A stretch of 64,000 nucleotides of DNA, from contig NZ_CP160453.1 of NCBI RefSeq assembly GCF_040744945.1, positions 2,852,001-2,916,000 on the forward strand, written 5' to 3'. Positions 15,455-24,127 of the stretch are shown one piece after another. Position numbers and translations under genes: made by a program. Within the stretch, counting starts at the first letter, position 1; each line of letters opens with the position of its first letter. The stretch is from Saccharothrix sp. HUAS TT1. Lineage in GTDB: Bacteria > Actinomycetota > Actinomycetes > Mycobacteriales > Pseudonocardiaceae. A model generated the notes under the pieces. That model ran no database searches. It saw nothing but the letters and a program-made list of their open reading frames with translations, and was not told where the DNA came from.

Positions 15455-18400
15455 ATGTTCCGCAAGGTTCTTGTCGCCAACCGCGGCGAGATCGCGATCC
15501 GGGCCTTTCGCGCCGCCTACGAACTGGGCGCCGGCACGGTTGCCGTCTTCCCCCACGAGGACCGCAACTCCCTGCACCGGCTGAAGGCCGACGAGTCGTA
15601 CGAGATCGGTGAGCCCGGCCACCCGGTCCGCGCCTACCTGTCCGTCGAGGAGATCATCAAGGCGGCCCGCAAGGCGGGCGTCGACGCGGTCTACCCCGGC
15701 TACGGCTTCCTGTCCGAGAACCCCGAGCTGGCCAGGGCCTGCGCCGAGGCGGGCATCACGTTCGTCGGCCCGCCCTCGGACGTGCTCGAACTGACCGGCA
15801 ACAAGGCGCGCGCCATCGCCGCGGCCCGCGAGGCCGGGCTGCCGGTGCTGAAGTCCAGCGCGCCCTCCAGCGACATCGACGCCCTGGTGCGGGCGGCCGA
15901 GGACATCTCGTTCCCGGTGTTCGTGAAGGCCGTCGCGGGCGGTGGCGGGCGCGGCATGAGGCGGGTCGAGGAGCCCGCCGCGCTGCGGGAGTCCCTGGAA
16001 GCCGCGTCCCGCGAGGCGGAATCGGCCTTCGGCGACCCGACGGTGTTCCTCGAACAGGCTGTGGTCGAGCCGAGGCACATCGAGGTGCAGATCCTCGCCG
16101 ACGGCGAGGGCAACGTGATGCACCTGTTCGAGCGCGACTGCTCGGTGCAGCGCCGCCACCAGAAGGTCATCGAGATCGCGCCCGCGCCGAACCTAGACCC
16201 GGAGCTGCGCGGCCGGATCTGCGCCGACGCGGTCCGGTTCGCCCGGCACATCGGCTACCGCAACGCCGGCACGGTCGAGTTCCTGCTCGACCCGCACGGC
16301 AACTACGTCTTCATCGAGATGAACCCCCGCATCCAGGTCGAGCACACGGTCACCGAAGAGGTCACCGACGTCGACCTGGTGCAGTCGCAGATGCGGATCG
16401 CGAGCGGCGAGACGCTGGACGACCTGGGCCTGAGCCAGGAGACCGTGCAGCTGCGCGGCGCGGCCCTCCAGTGCCGCATCACGACCGAGGACCCGGCCAA
16501 CGGGTTCCGCCCGGACACCGGGATGATCAGCGCCTACCGCTCGCCGGGCGGCTCGGGCATCCGGCTGGACGGCGGCACGACCGGCGCGGGCACGGTCATC
16601 GGCGCGCACTTCGACTCGATGCTGGTCAAGCTGACCTGCCGCGGCCGGACGTTCTCCGCGGCGGTCGCGCGGGCGCGGCGCGCGGTGGCGGAGTTCCGCA
16701 TCCGGGGCGTGTCGACGAACATCCCGTTCATCCAGGCGGTGCTGGACGACGAGGACTTCTACGAGGGCCGCGTCACCACGTCGTTCATCGAGAAGCGCCC
16801 GCACCTGCTGACCGCCCGGCACTCGGCCGACCGCGGCACCCGGATGCTCACCTACCTGGCCGACGTGACGGTCAACAAGCCGAACGGCCCCCGTCCGTCC
16901 GTTGTGGACCCGAGGGTCAAGCTGCCCGCGGTCGACCTCAACGCCGAGCCGCCGGCCGGGTCGAGGCAGCGGCTGGTCGAGCTGGGCCCGGAGGGCTTCG
17001 CCCGATGGCTGCGGGAGAGCAAGGCGCTGGCCGTCACCGACACCACGTTCCGCGACGCGCACCAGTCGCTGCTGGCCACCCGGGTGCGCACGCGGGACCT
17101 GCTGGCCGTGGCGCCGCACGTGGCGCGGATGACGCCCCAGCTGCTGTCGCTGGAGGCGTGGGGCGGGGCCACCTACGACGTGGCGCTGAGGTTCCTGGCC
17201 GAGGACCCGTGGGAGCGGCTGGCGGCGCTGCGGGAAGCGGTGCCGAACATCACGCTCCAGATGCTGCTGCGCGGCCGGAACACGGTCGGCTACACGCCGT
17301 ACCCGGAGGCCGTGACCAGCGCGTTCGTCGAGGAGGCGACGAAGACCGGGATCGACATCTTCCGGATCTTCGACGCGCTGAACGACGTCGAGCAGATGCG
17401 CCCGGCGATCGAGGCGGTGCGGGAGACCGGGTCGGCGGTGGCGGAGGTCTGCCTCTGCTACACCTCGGACCTGTCGAACCCGGACGAGCGGATCTACACG
17501 CTCGACTACTACCTGAAGCTGGCCGAGCAGATCGTCGGCGCGGGCGCGCACGTGCTGGCGATCAAGGACATGGCGGGCCTGCTGCGGCCCCCGGCGGCGG
17601 CGCGGCTGGTGACGGCGTTGCGCAAGGAGTTCGACCTGCCGGTCCACCTGCACACGCACGACACGGCGGGCGGGCAGCTGGCGACCTACCTGGCGGCCAT
17701 CCAGTCCGGTGTGGATGCGGTGGACGGCGCGGTGGCGTCGATGGCGGGCACGACCTCGCAGCCGCCGCTGTCGGCGATCGTGGCGGCCACGGACTACACG
17801 GACCGGGCGACCGGGCTCGACCTGCGGGCCGTGTGCGACCTGGAGCCGTACTGGGAGTCGGTGCGGAAGGTCTACGCGCCGTTCGAGTCGGGCATCCCGG
17901 GGCCGACGGGCCGGGTCTACTCGCACGAGATCCCCGGCGGGCAGCTGTCGAACCTGCGCACCCAGGCGGTCGCGCTCGGGCTCGGGCAGAAGTTCGAGGA
18001 GATCGAGTCCATGTACGCGGCGGCCGACCGGATGCTCGGGCGGCTGGTGAAGGTGACGCCGTCGTCCAAGGTCGTGGGCGACCTGGCGTTGCACCTGGTC
18101 GGAGCAGGTGTGTCGCCGTCGGAGTTCGAGGCGGACCCCGGTCGGTACGACATCCCGGCGTCGGTGATCGGGTTCCTGCACGGCGAGCTGGGCGACCCGC
18201 CCGGCGGCTGGCCGGAGCCGTTTCGGAGCAAGGCGCTGCAGGGGCGGGCCGCGCCCAAGGGCGTCGCGGAGCTGACCGACGAGGACGTGAAGGGGCTGGA
18301 GGACGACCGGCGCACCACGTTGAACCGGTTGTTGTTCCCGGCGCCCACGCGGGAGTTCCTGGCGCACCGGGACGCGTACGGCGACACGAGCGTGCTCGGG

Positions 18401-18832
18401 AGCAAGGACTTCTTCTACGGGTTGAAGCCGGGGGAGGAGTACCAGGTCGACCTGGAGCCCGGGGTGCGGCTGCTGATCGGGTTGGAAGCGATCGGCGAGG
18501 CGGACGAGCGCGGCATCCGGACGGTCATGGCCACGTTGAACGGGCAGCTGCGGCCGATCCAGGTGCGCGACCGGTCGATCGCGGCCGAGGTGCCGGTGGC
18601 GGAGAAGGCGGACCGGGGGAACCCGGGGCACGTCGCGGCGCCGTTCGCCGGTGTGGTCACGCCGAGCGTGGCCGAGGACGACGCGGTCGAGGCCGGTCAG
18701 ACGATCGCCACGATCGAGGCGATGAAGATGGAGGCGGCGATCACCGCGCCCAAGGCGGGGCGGGTGAAGCGGTTGGCCGTGCGCGGGGTGCAGCAGGTCG
18801 AGGGTGGGGATTTGTTGATCGTGTTGGAGTGA
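15455..18832 (+). CDS. pyc: Pyruvate carboxylase
   Basis: This 1125-residue single-chain biotin enzyme makes oxaloacetate from pyruvate, bicarbonate and ATP to refill the TCA cycle. The biotin carboxylase domain covers residues 1-450 (KVLVANRGEIAIRAFRAAYE; ATP loop GGGGRGMRRV). The carboxyltransferase domain begins near residue 528 (DTTFRDAHQSLLATRVRT). The biotin carrier domain carries the biotinylated K1091 in EAMKME. All domains are intact and in order. The location upstream of rsmD and coaD is conserved in mycobacteria. Confidence 0.97.
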   Translation: MFRKVLVANRGEIAIRAFRAAYELGAGTVAVFPHEDRNSLHRLKADESYEIGEPGHPVRAYLSVEEIIKAARKAGVDAVYPGYGFLSENPELARACAEAGITFVGPPSDVLELTGNKARAIAAAREAGLPVLKSSAPSSDIDALVRAAEDISFPVFVKAVAGGGGRGMRRVEEPAALRESLEAASREAESAFGDPTVFLEQAVVEPRHIEVQILADGEGNVMHLFERDCSVQRRHQKVIEIAPAPNLDPELRGRICADAVRFARHIGYRNAGTVEFLLDPHGNYVFIEMNPRIQVEHTVTEEVTDVDLVQSQMRIASGETLDDLGLSQETVQLRGAALQCRITTEDPANGFRPDTGMISAYRSPGGSGIRLDGGTTGAGTVIGAHFDSMLVKLTCRGRTFSAAVARARRAVAEFRIRGVSTNIPFIQAVLDDEDFYEGRVTTSFIEKRPHLLTARHSADRGTRMLTYLADVTVNKPNGPRPSVVDPRVKLPAVDLNAEPPAGSRQRLVELGPEGFARWLRESKALAVTDTTFRDAHQSLLATRVRTRDLLAVAPHVARMTPQLLSLEAWGGATYDVALRFLAEDPWERLAALREAVPNITLQMLLRGRNTVGYTPYPEAVTSAFVEEATKTGIDIFRIFDALNDVEQMRPAIEAVRETGSAVAEVCLCYTSDLSNPDERIYTLDYYLKLAEQIVGAGAHVLAIKDMAGLLRPPAAARLVTALRKEFDLPVHLHTHDTAGGQLATYLAAIQSGVDAVDGAVASMAGTTSQPPLSAIVAATDYTDRATGLDLRAVCDLEPYWESVRKVYAPFESGIPGPTGRVYSHEIPGGQLSNLRTQAVALGLGQKFEEIESMYAAADRMLGRLVKVTPSSKVVGDLALHLVGAGVSPSEFEADPGRYDIPASVIGFLHGELGDPPGGWPEPFRSKALQGRAAPKGVAELTDEDVKGLEDDRRTTLNRLLFPAPTREFLAHRDAYGDTSVLGSKDFFYGLKPGEEYQVDLEPGVRLLIGLEAIGEADERGIRTVMATLNGQLRPIQVRDRSIAAEVPVAEKADRGNPGHVAAPFAGVVTPSVAEDDAVEAGQTIATIEAMKMEAAITAPKAGRVKRLAVRGVQQVEGGDLLIVLE

Positions 18833-18866
18833 GGTGAGGAGTCGGGTGGGAGGGCTGGTCTCTTCC

Positions 18867-19000
18867 GGCTCGATTTGACATGGGGCCCTTACGGGCGCCC
18901 TGTGCAGGCCAAAGCCGGCAGGCCCGGCGGGGAAGAGCGTCCCGCCGGGCCTGCCGGCTTCGTCCAGCCTATGGCACCCGAACCCATGTCAAATCGAGCC
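18867..19000. repeat. 134-bp nested inverted repeat (MITE-like)
   Basis: Perfect 18-bp outer arms, GGCTCGATTTGACATGGG at 18867-18884 and its complement at 18983-19000, enclose an independent perfect 20-bp stem at 18912-18931 with 18941-18960. Both arms contain TTGACA, a -35-like hexamer. No transposase gene or obvious target duplication flanks it. The exact terminal symmetry suggests a miniature inverted-repeat element or a dispersed palindromic repeat; the inner hairpin can also act as a terminator. Confidence 0.75.
18912..18960. terminator. Strong hairpin after pyc
   Basis: A 20-bp GC-rich perfect stem with a 9-nt loop (18932-18940), preceded by AAA and ending in TT, lies 80 bp after the pyc stop inside the nested repeat. 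It is a likely Rho-independent-like terminator for pyc. Confidence 0.65.
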
Positions 19001-19058
19001 TCGGTGGGTCGGTGAGATTGAGCGGGAACCGGGTTGTCGGGGTTGTCGTTGAGGTGGC

Positions 19059-20141
19059 ATGAAGAAGGTTGCCGCTGCGGTTCTCGCCCTTTCGGCTGGT
19101 GTTGGCGCTGTGGCGTGGGCGTCGCGGGATGTGCGGTTGGCGTTGGGTGGGAAGCCCGGCGGTGAGCGGGTGCGGCGGTCGCCGCAGTGGCGGGAGGGGA
19201 AGTTCCACAACGCGGTTCGGACGCGGACGGCGCCTCCCGATGCCGGGATGGTGCGGGAGATGGTGTTCGGGAAGCAGCAGCGGCGGCCGGTGGGGGAGGT
19301 GCCGCTGGTGGCGGCGACTCCCGGTGCGGTGGACGGGTTGCACATCACCTGGTACGGGCACGCGTCGGCGTTGGTGGAGGTCGACGGGGCCCGCGTCCTG
19401 ATCGACCCGGTGTGGAGCGATCGGTGCTCACCGTCGCCTTTGGTCGGTCCTCGGCGGTTGCACGCGGTGCCGCACGAGTTGCACGAGGTGGGTCGTGTGG
19501 ACGCCGTGGTGATCTCGCACGACCACTACGACCACCTGGACCTGCCGACCGTCCGGGCGTTGGCGCGGGACCAGGAGGCGGTGTTCGTGGTGCCGCTCGG
19601 GATCGGGGCGCACCTGCGGCGGTGGGAGGTGCCGGAGCGGCGCATCGTGGAGCTGGACTGGGACGAGTCGCACGAGGTGGCGGGGGTCTCGTTGACCGCC
19701 ACGGCGGCGCAGCACTTCTCCGGGCGGGGTTTTCAGCGGGACACCACGTTGTGGGCCTCGTGGGTGATCAAGGGGCCTCGGCACCGGGTCTACTACAGCG
19801 GGGACACCGGGTACTTCGACGGGTACAAGAAGGTCGGCGAGGAGCACGGGCCGTTCGACGCGTCGTTGATCCAGATCGGCGCCTACGGGGCCGGGTGGCC
19901 GGACATCCACATGACGCCCGAGGAGGGCGTCGCCGCGCACGTGGACGTGCGGGGCGGGCTGTTGATCCCGGTGCACTGGGCGACGTTCAACCTGGCGTTC
20001 CACGACTGGTCGGAGCCGGTGGAGCGGGTCCGGCGGGAGGCGGAGGCGCGGGAAATCCCGCTTGCTGTCCCTCGACCGGGTGAGAGGATCGATGTCGCTC
20101 AACCCCCGGCGGTCGACGGATGGTGGCGGGAACTGGCATGA
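19059..20141 (+). CDS. MBL-fold hydrolase (UlaG/NAPE-PLD-like)
   Basis: A 360-residue metallo-beta-lactamase-fold hydrolase. The metal site is VISHDHYDHLD, with further ligands in YSGDTGYF and LIPVHWATFN. The ITWYGHASALVEVDGARVLIDPVWSDR region places it in the NAPE-PLD/UlaG-like group, suggesting a phosphodiesterase or lactonase. Residues 1-20 are hydrophobic and form either a signal anchor or an uncleaved signal. The stop overlaps the ATG of the SDR gene (ATGA), so the two genes are translationally coupled. Confidence 0.82.
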   Translation: MKKVAAAVLALSAGVGAVAWASRDVRLALGGKPGGERVRRSPQWREGKFHNAVRTRTAPPDAGMVREMVFGKQQRRPVGEVPLVAATPGAVDGLHITWYGHASALVEVDGARVLIDPVWSDRCSPSPLVGPRRLHAVPHELHEVGRVDAVVISHDHYDHLDLPTVRALARDQEAVFVVPLGIGAHLRRWEVPERRIVELDWDESHEVAGVSLTATAAQHFSGRGFQRDTTLWASWVIKGPRHRVYYSGDTGYFDGYKKVGEEHGPFDASLIQIGAYGAGWPDIHMTPEEGVAAHVDVRGGLLIPVHWATFNLAFHDWSEPVERVRREAEAREIPLAVPRPGERIDVAQPPAVDGWWRELA

Positions 20142-20833
20142 CTCGAACGGCTGTGGTGACCGGGGGTGGCACGGGGATCGGGCGGGCCATCGCGAGCGAG
20201 CTGGTCGGGCGCGGCCTGGAGGTGGTGATCACCGGGCGGCGGGCGGACGTGCTGGAGCGGGCGGCGGCGGAGGTCGGGGCTCGGGCGGTGGCGTTCGACG
20301 CGGCCGATCCGGCGGCGGTGGACGCGGCGCTGGAGCACCTGCCCGAGCGGGTGGACGTGCTGGTCAACAACGCCGGTGGGCTCGCCGGCGGTGACGACCT
20401 GAAGCAGCAGTGGCTGGCGATGTACGAGGCGAACGTGGTCACGGCGGTGCTGGTGACGACGGCCCTCGAACCGAGGTTGGCCGATCAGGCGCGGGTGGTC
20501 ACGATCGGGTCCATCGCCGGGCGGCGCGGTGGCGGCGGTTACGGCGCGGCCAAGGCGGCGGTGGAGGCGTGGACGGCGGAGCTGGCGTTCAGGTTGGGCG
20601 GGCGGGGGATCACGGCGAACGTGGTCTCTCCCGGGTACGTCCAGGAGACCGGGTTCTTCGGCGGGGGGATGACCGAGCAGCGGCGCTCCGCGCTGGTCGC
20701 GCAGACCGCCAACGGCCGGGCGGGGACGCCGGCGGACGTCGCGGCGGCGGTCGCCTTCCTGGCGTCGCCCGAGGCCGGGCACGTCACCGGGCAGGTGGTG
20801 GCCGTCAACGGCGGGGCGCACCTGGGACGATGA
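20138..20833 (+). CDS. SDR-family oxidoreductase
   Basis: A 231-residue short-chain dehydrogenase/reductase. The NAD(P)-binding motif is TGGGTGIGRAIASEL near residue 8, NNAGG lies near residue 82, and the active-site Tyr-x3-Lys is YGAAK. The start is the ATG overlapping the upstream stop. The substrate is unknown; coupling with the MBL hydrolase suggests sequential reactions, as inference only. Confidence 0.85.
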   Translation: MTRTAVVTGGGTGIGRAIASELVGRGLEVVITGRRADVLERAAAEVGARAVAFDAADPAAVDAALEHLPERVDVLVNNAGGLAGGDDLKQQWLAMYEANVVTAVLVTTALEPRLADQARVVTIGSIAGRRGGGGYGAAKAAVEAWTAELAFRLGGRGITANVVSPGYVQETGFFGGGMTEQRRSALVAQTANGRAGTPADVAAAVAFLASPEAGHVTGQVVAVNGGAHLGR

Positions 20834-20837
20834 GCCG

Positions 20838-21404
20838 GTGACCAGGATTGTCGCGGGCGTCGCGGGTGGCCGGAGGCTCCAGGTCCCCCCGCGCGGGACC
20901 CGACCCACGTCCGACCGGGTTCGGGAGGCGTTGTTCAGCTCGCTCGAAACGTTGCTCGACCTCGACGGGGCCGTCGTGCTCGACCTCTACGCGGGGTCCG
21001 GCGCCCTGGGGTTCGAGGCGTTGTCGCGGGGTGCGGCGCGGGCGACGTTCGTGGAGTCGGACAAGCGGGCTGCCGAAGTCCTGAAGGGCAACGCGAAGGT
21101 CGTCGCCCTGCCCGGTGCGACGGTGGTGAACCGCACCGCCGAGGCGGTGGTCGGCACGGCCGCCGACGCGCCGTGCGACGTGGTGTTCGCCGACCCGCCC
21201 TACGCGGTGACCGACGAACAGCTCAACCGGCTCCTCGCGTCGCTGGTCAGCAACGGTTGGACGAAGCCGGGTTCGCTGATCGTGGTGGAACGCGGCGCGC
21301 GCAGCCCGGAACCGGTCTGGCCGGGCGCGGTGGAATCCTTGCGCAGCAAGCGATACGGCGACACCGCGCTGCACTGGGCCGAACAAGTTGGCGCTACCGG
21401 GTGA
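20838..21404 (+). CDS. rsmD: 16S rRNA (guanine966-N2)-methyltransferase
   Basis: A 188-residue SAM-dependent methyltransferase acting on 30S assembly intermediates. The signature VAGGRRLQVPPRGTRPTSDRVREALF and the SAM loop LDLYAGSGALGFEALSRGA are present, and the catalytic motif is DPPY. It starts with GTG 4 bp after the SDR gene. Its order with coaD is conserved in actinobacteria. Confidence 0.95.
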   Translation: MTRIVAGVAGGRRLQVPPRGTRPTSDRVREALFSSLETLLDLDGAVVLDLYAGSGALGFEALSRGAARATFVESDKRAAEVLKGNAKVVALPGATVVNRTAEAVVGTAADAPCDVVFADPPYAVTDEQLNRLLASLVSNGWTKPGSLIVVERGARSPEPVWPGAVESLRSKRYGDTALHWAEQVGATG

Positions 21405-21444
21405 TGCGGGCCACGCACCTGAGTGGCTGCGTCCGATCGGGTGC

Positions 21445-21450
21445 TACGGT
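21445..21450 (+). promoter_or_regulatory. Leaderless -10 element of coaD
   Basis: TACGGT lies 8 nt before the coaD ATG at 21459, with no ribosome site in between. Confidence 0.5.
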
Positions 21451-21458
21451 CCGAAACC

Positions 21459-21941
21459 ATGACGCGTGCCGTGTGCCCCGGCTCCTACGACCCGGCCACC
21501 AACGGACACCTGGACATCATCGGCAGAGCGGCGAAGCTCTTCGACGAAGTCGTCGTCGCCGTGCTCATCAACAAGAACAAGAAGACCTTGTTCTCGGTGG
21601 AGGAGCGCACGGAGATGCTGCGCGAGGTGACCGCGCAGTGGCCGAACGTCCGCGTCGACGCCTGGCACGGCCTGCTGGTCGACTACTGCCGGGAGAACGA
21701 CATCAAGGCCATCGTCAAGGGCCTGCGCGCGGTCAGCGACTACGACTACGAGCTGCAGATGGCCCAGATGAACCACCAGCTCACGGGCGTCGACACGCTG
21801 TTCATGCCGACGAACCCGATCTACAGCTTCCTGGCCAGCTCCCTGGTCAAGGACGTCGCCACGTACGGCGGCGACGTGAGCAGCCTGCTGCCGCCCAGCA
21901 TCCAGGCCCGGCTCGCCGCCCGGCTCGCTGAGGGTCGCTGA
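21459..21941 (+). CDS. coaD: Phosphopantetheine adenylyltransferase
   Basis: This 160-residue nucleotidyltransferase makes dephospho-CoA from phosphopantetheine and ATP. The start RAVCPGSYDPATNGHLDII contains the TxGH-type nucleotide motif (TNGH). KGLRAVSDYDYELQMAQMN and SSLVKDVA are typical of CoaD. The ATG at 21459 is supported by the family start and the -10 element. It supplies the CoA needed for carrier-protein arms, including the carrier protein at 52 kb. Confidence 0.96.
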   Translation: MTRAVCPGSYDPATNGHLDIIGRAAKLFDEVVVAVLINKNKKTLFSVEERTEMLREVTAQWPNVRVDAWHGLLVDYCRENDIKAIVKGLRAVSDYDYELQMAQMNHQLTGVDTLFMPTNPIYSFLASSLVKDVATYGGDVSSLLPPSIQARLAARLAEGR

Positions 21942-21992
21942 CCGGTCACGGCGGGTTAACTTCGTGACGGTCGTTCTGTCACTCGGTGTGGT

Positions 21993-21998
21993 TACCGT
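21993..21998 (+). promoter_or_regulatory. -10 element of the secreted RNase gene
   Basis: TACCGT lies 8 nt before the ATG at 22007; no ribosome site is visible, suggesting a leaderless transcript. Confidence 0.4.
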
Positions 21999-22006
21999 TC
22001 ACTGCC

Positions 22007-22417
22007 ATGAGCGAGATCACATCGCGCACCGTCAAGGTGCTGCTCTCCCTGCTGCTGGTCTTCTCGGGCGCCTTCGCGACCGCCGCGCCCGCGTCCGCCG
22101 CGCAGGCCGCGTGCGGTGACACCTCCGCTTTCCGGAAGGTGGCGCTGTCCGGGCTGCCCGCCCAGGCGACGGACACCGTCCGGCTGGTCCAGCGCGGCGG
22201 GCCGTACCCGTATCCGCAGGACAACCAGACCTTCTACAACCGCGAGGGCGTCCTGCCGGCGTGCGCGACCGGCTACTACAAGGAGTACACGGTGAAGACG
22301 CCGGGCAGCTCCACCCGGGGCGCGCGGCGGATCGTCACCGGCAACGCCACGCCGAAGCTGTACTTCTACACGCCCGACCACTACGCGAGCTTCGTCCTGG
22401 TGGACATCACCCGGTAG
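22007..22417 (+). CDS. Secreted guanyl-specific RNase (RNase Sa family)
   Basis: A 136-residue precursor with an Ala-rich signal peptide (residues 1-35, cleavage near ASAAQA) and a mature domain of about 100 residues closely matching Streptomyces RNase Sa. By alignment, the catalytic residues E93, R104, R108 and H125 correspond to Sa E54, R65, R69 and H85. RNase Sa has one disulfide between the chain ends. Here the last residues are VDITR with no terminal Cys, and the second cysteine is C86 in LPACATGYY, so the disulfide would be relocated to C36-C86. No barstar-like inhibitor gene is adjacent. Confidence 0.87.
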   Translation: MSEITSRTVKVLLSLLLVFSGAFATAAPASAAQAACGDTSAFRKVALSGLPAQATDTVRLVQRGGPYPYPQDNQTFYNREGVLPACATGYYKEYTVKTPGSSTRGARRIVTGNATPKLYFYTPDHYASFVLVDITR

Positions 22418-22425
22418 CCGGACAC

Positions 22426-22464
22426 GCCCTGCCGATCTCCCGGCGGCGGCGAGATCGGCAGGGC
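22426..22464. terminator. Hairpin after the RNase gene
   Basis: GCCCTGCCGATCTC at 22426-22439 pairs perfectly with 22451-22464 around an 11-nt loop, 9 bp after the RNase stop. It lacks a T tract, as many actinomycete terminators do. Confidence 0.7.
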
Positions 22465-22504
22465 ACACTAGGACGGGTACTGCTGTGGGCGCGAGGAGTG
22501 TGAC

Positions 22505-23221
22505 GTGTACCGGGTGTTCGAGGCCCTCGACGAGCTGGTCACGATCGTCGAGGAAGCGCGTGGCGTGCCGATGACCTCCGGGTGCGTCGTGCCGCGCGGC
22601 GACGTGCTCGAACTCCTCGACGACGTGCGCGACGCGATCCCCGCCGAGCTGGACGACGCGCAGGACGTGCTCGACCACCGCGACGAGCTGGTCGGCAAGG
22701 CGCAGCACGACGCGGACCAGGCGCTGAGCAAGGCCCGGTCGGACGCCGAGCGGATGGTCTCCGAGGCGCAGCACGAGGCCGAGCGGATGCTGTCCGAGGC
22801 GCGCGCCCGCGCCGAGCGGGTGGTCGCCGAGGCCGAGGACCAGGCGCAGCGCACCGTCTCCGCGGGCCGCCAGGAGTACGAGGACCTGGTGGGCCGGGCG
22901 CACGCCGAGGCCGACCGGATGGTCCAGGCGGGCCGGGCCAACTACGAGCGGGCGATCGAGGAGGGCCGGGCGGAGCAGGCGCGCCTGGTCGACGGCACCG
23001 AGGTCGTGCAGGCCGCGCACAACGAGGCCGCGCGCGTGCTGGAGGCCGCCCAGACGGAGGCCATCCGGCTGCGCAACGAGTGCGACGCGTACGTGGACGG
23101 CAAGCTGGCCGACTTCGAGGACCTGCTCGCGCACACCCTGCGCAGCGTCGGGAAGGGCCGCTCGCACCTGCGCGGCCCGGCCGTCGCGAGCGCCGCCGCG
23201 CCGTTCGACTACCACGAATGA
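22505..23221 (+). CDS. SepIVA/DivIVA-like coiled-coil protein
   Basis: A 238-residue protein with an N-terminal DivIVA-type block (MYRVFEALDELVTIVEEARG) and a long Ala/Glu/Arg coiled coil with heptad phasing over residues 60-205. Its position between coaD and the DUF177-rpmF-rnc genes equals that of Rv2927c (SepIVA), a septation factor in mycobacteria. Septum or tip-growth scaffolding is therefore inferred. The GTG start follows a GAGGAG site. Confidence 0.8.
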   Translation: MYRVFEALDELVTIVEEARGVPMTSGCVVPRGDVLELLDDVRDAIPAELDDAQDVLDHRDELVGKAQHDADQALSKARSDAERMVSEAQHEAERMLSEARARAERVVAEAEDQAQRTVSAGRQEYEDLVGRAHAEADRMVQAGRANYERAIEEGRAEQARLVDGTEVVQAAHNEAARVLEAAQTEAIRLRNECDAYVDGKLADFEDLLAHTLRSVGKGRSHLRGPAVASAAAPFDYHE

Positions 23222-23325
23222 CCCCACCGGACGACGCTCCGACCAGCCGATTTCACGTGGACGCGGGTTGTCCCGTACCCTTGATTGGCTGGTCGTGGTA
23301 AGTCCCCGACGGCACACCAAACATC

Positions 23326-23913
23326 ATGTCTGAGCATCGTCACGCCTCCGCGCGTCCCACAGCGACCGGGCCCTGGGTCATCGACACCAGGGACCTCGGG
23401 CGTCGTGCGGGCTCCAGCCGCGGGTTGCGCAGGACGGTGCCCGCCGAGGGCCTCGGCCTGGCTGGCGTGATCGCGGTGCCGGCCGGGGGCGACGTCGAGC
23501 TCGACCTCCTGCTGGAGTCGGTGGTCGAGGGCGTGCTCGTGACGGGCGCCGCCGCGACGGTGGTCGAAGGGGAGTGCTCGCGCTGCCTGGAGCCGCTGTC
23601 CGCGGAGGTCGAGGTGGAGCTGACCGAGCTGTACGCGTACCCGGACAGCACCACCGACGAGACGACCGAAGAGGACGAGGTCAGCCGTCTGCACGACGAC
23701 CTGATCGACCTCGAACCCGTGGTGCGCGACGCCATCGTGCTCGCGCTGCCGCAGGTGCCGCTGTGCTCGCCGGACTGCCTCGGGCTGTGCGTCGACTGCG
23801 GCGGCAGGCTGGCTGATCTCGGCCCCGACCACGGGCATGAGACGATTGACCCCCGTTGGGCCGCTCTGCGCGAGCGGATCGACGGGAATCGTGACAATCC
23901 AGAGGAGAACTAG
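23326..23913 (+). CDS. DUF177 (YceD) family protein
   Basis: A 195-residue protein with the YceD/DUF177 cysteine motif ECSRCLEPL near residue 85 and a second set [14 protein letters not shown] near the C-terminus, suggesting metal binding. The gene precedes rpmF in most bacteria; in plants and E. coli the family is linked to 23S rRNA processing or accumulation. A TACCCT -10 element at 23276-23281 gives a short 5' UTR. It is separated from rpmF by 2 bp. Confidence 0.9.
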   Translation: MSEHRHASARPTATGPWVIDTRDLGRRAGSSRGLRRTVPAEGLGLAGVIAVPAGGDVELDLLLESVVEGVLVTGAAATVVEGECSRCLEPLSAEVEVELTELYAYPDSTTDETTEEDEVSRLHDDLIDLEPVVRDAIVLALPQVPLCSPDCLGLCVDCGGRLADLGPDHGHETIDPRWAALRERIDGNRDNPEEN

Positions 23914-23915
23914 TC

Positions 23916-24098
23916 GTGGCCGTCCCGAAGCGGAAGATGTCGCGCTCGAACACGCGCTCGCGCCGCGCTCAGTGGAAGACCGCTGCCGTGCACCTGGTGG
24001 CCTGCCAGAACAGGGCCTGCCGCCAGCCGAAGCCGCAGCACGTCGCCTGCCCGGCCTGTGGCCAGTACGACGGCCGCCAGGTCGTCCAGCCGGCCTGA
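23916..24098 (+). CDS. rpmF: 50S ribosomal protein L32
   Basis: A 60-residue L32 starting [17 protein letters not shown] from a GTG with a GAGGAG site. Four cysteines are present, but the first pair is spaced C-x4-C (CQNRAC) instead of the usual C-x2-C; the second pair is CPAC. The protein is part of the large ribosomal subunit. The gene is in an operon with DUF177 and rnc. Confidence 0.95.
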   Translation: MAVPKRKMSRSNTRSRRAQWKTAAVHLVACQNRACRQPKPQHVACPACGQYDGRQVVQPA

Positions 24099-24127
24099 TC
24101 ACCCTCTGGCGAAGGTAGCGGCGAATC

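Noticed and set aside
22418..22504. Barstar-type inhibitor gene next to the RNase
   Set aside because: The gap is 87 bp with a terminator hairpin and no ORF of about 90 codons; the following gene is a coiled-coil DivIVA-like protein.
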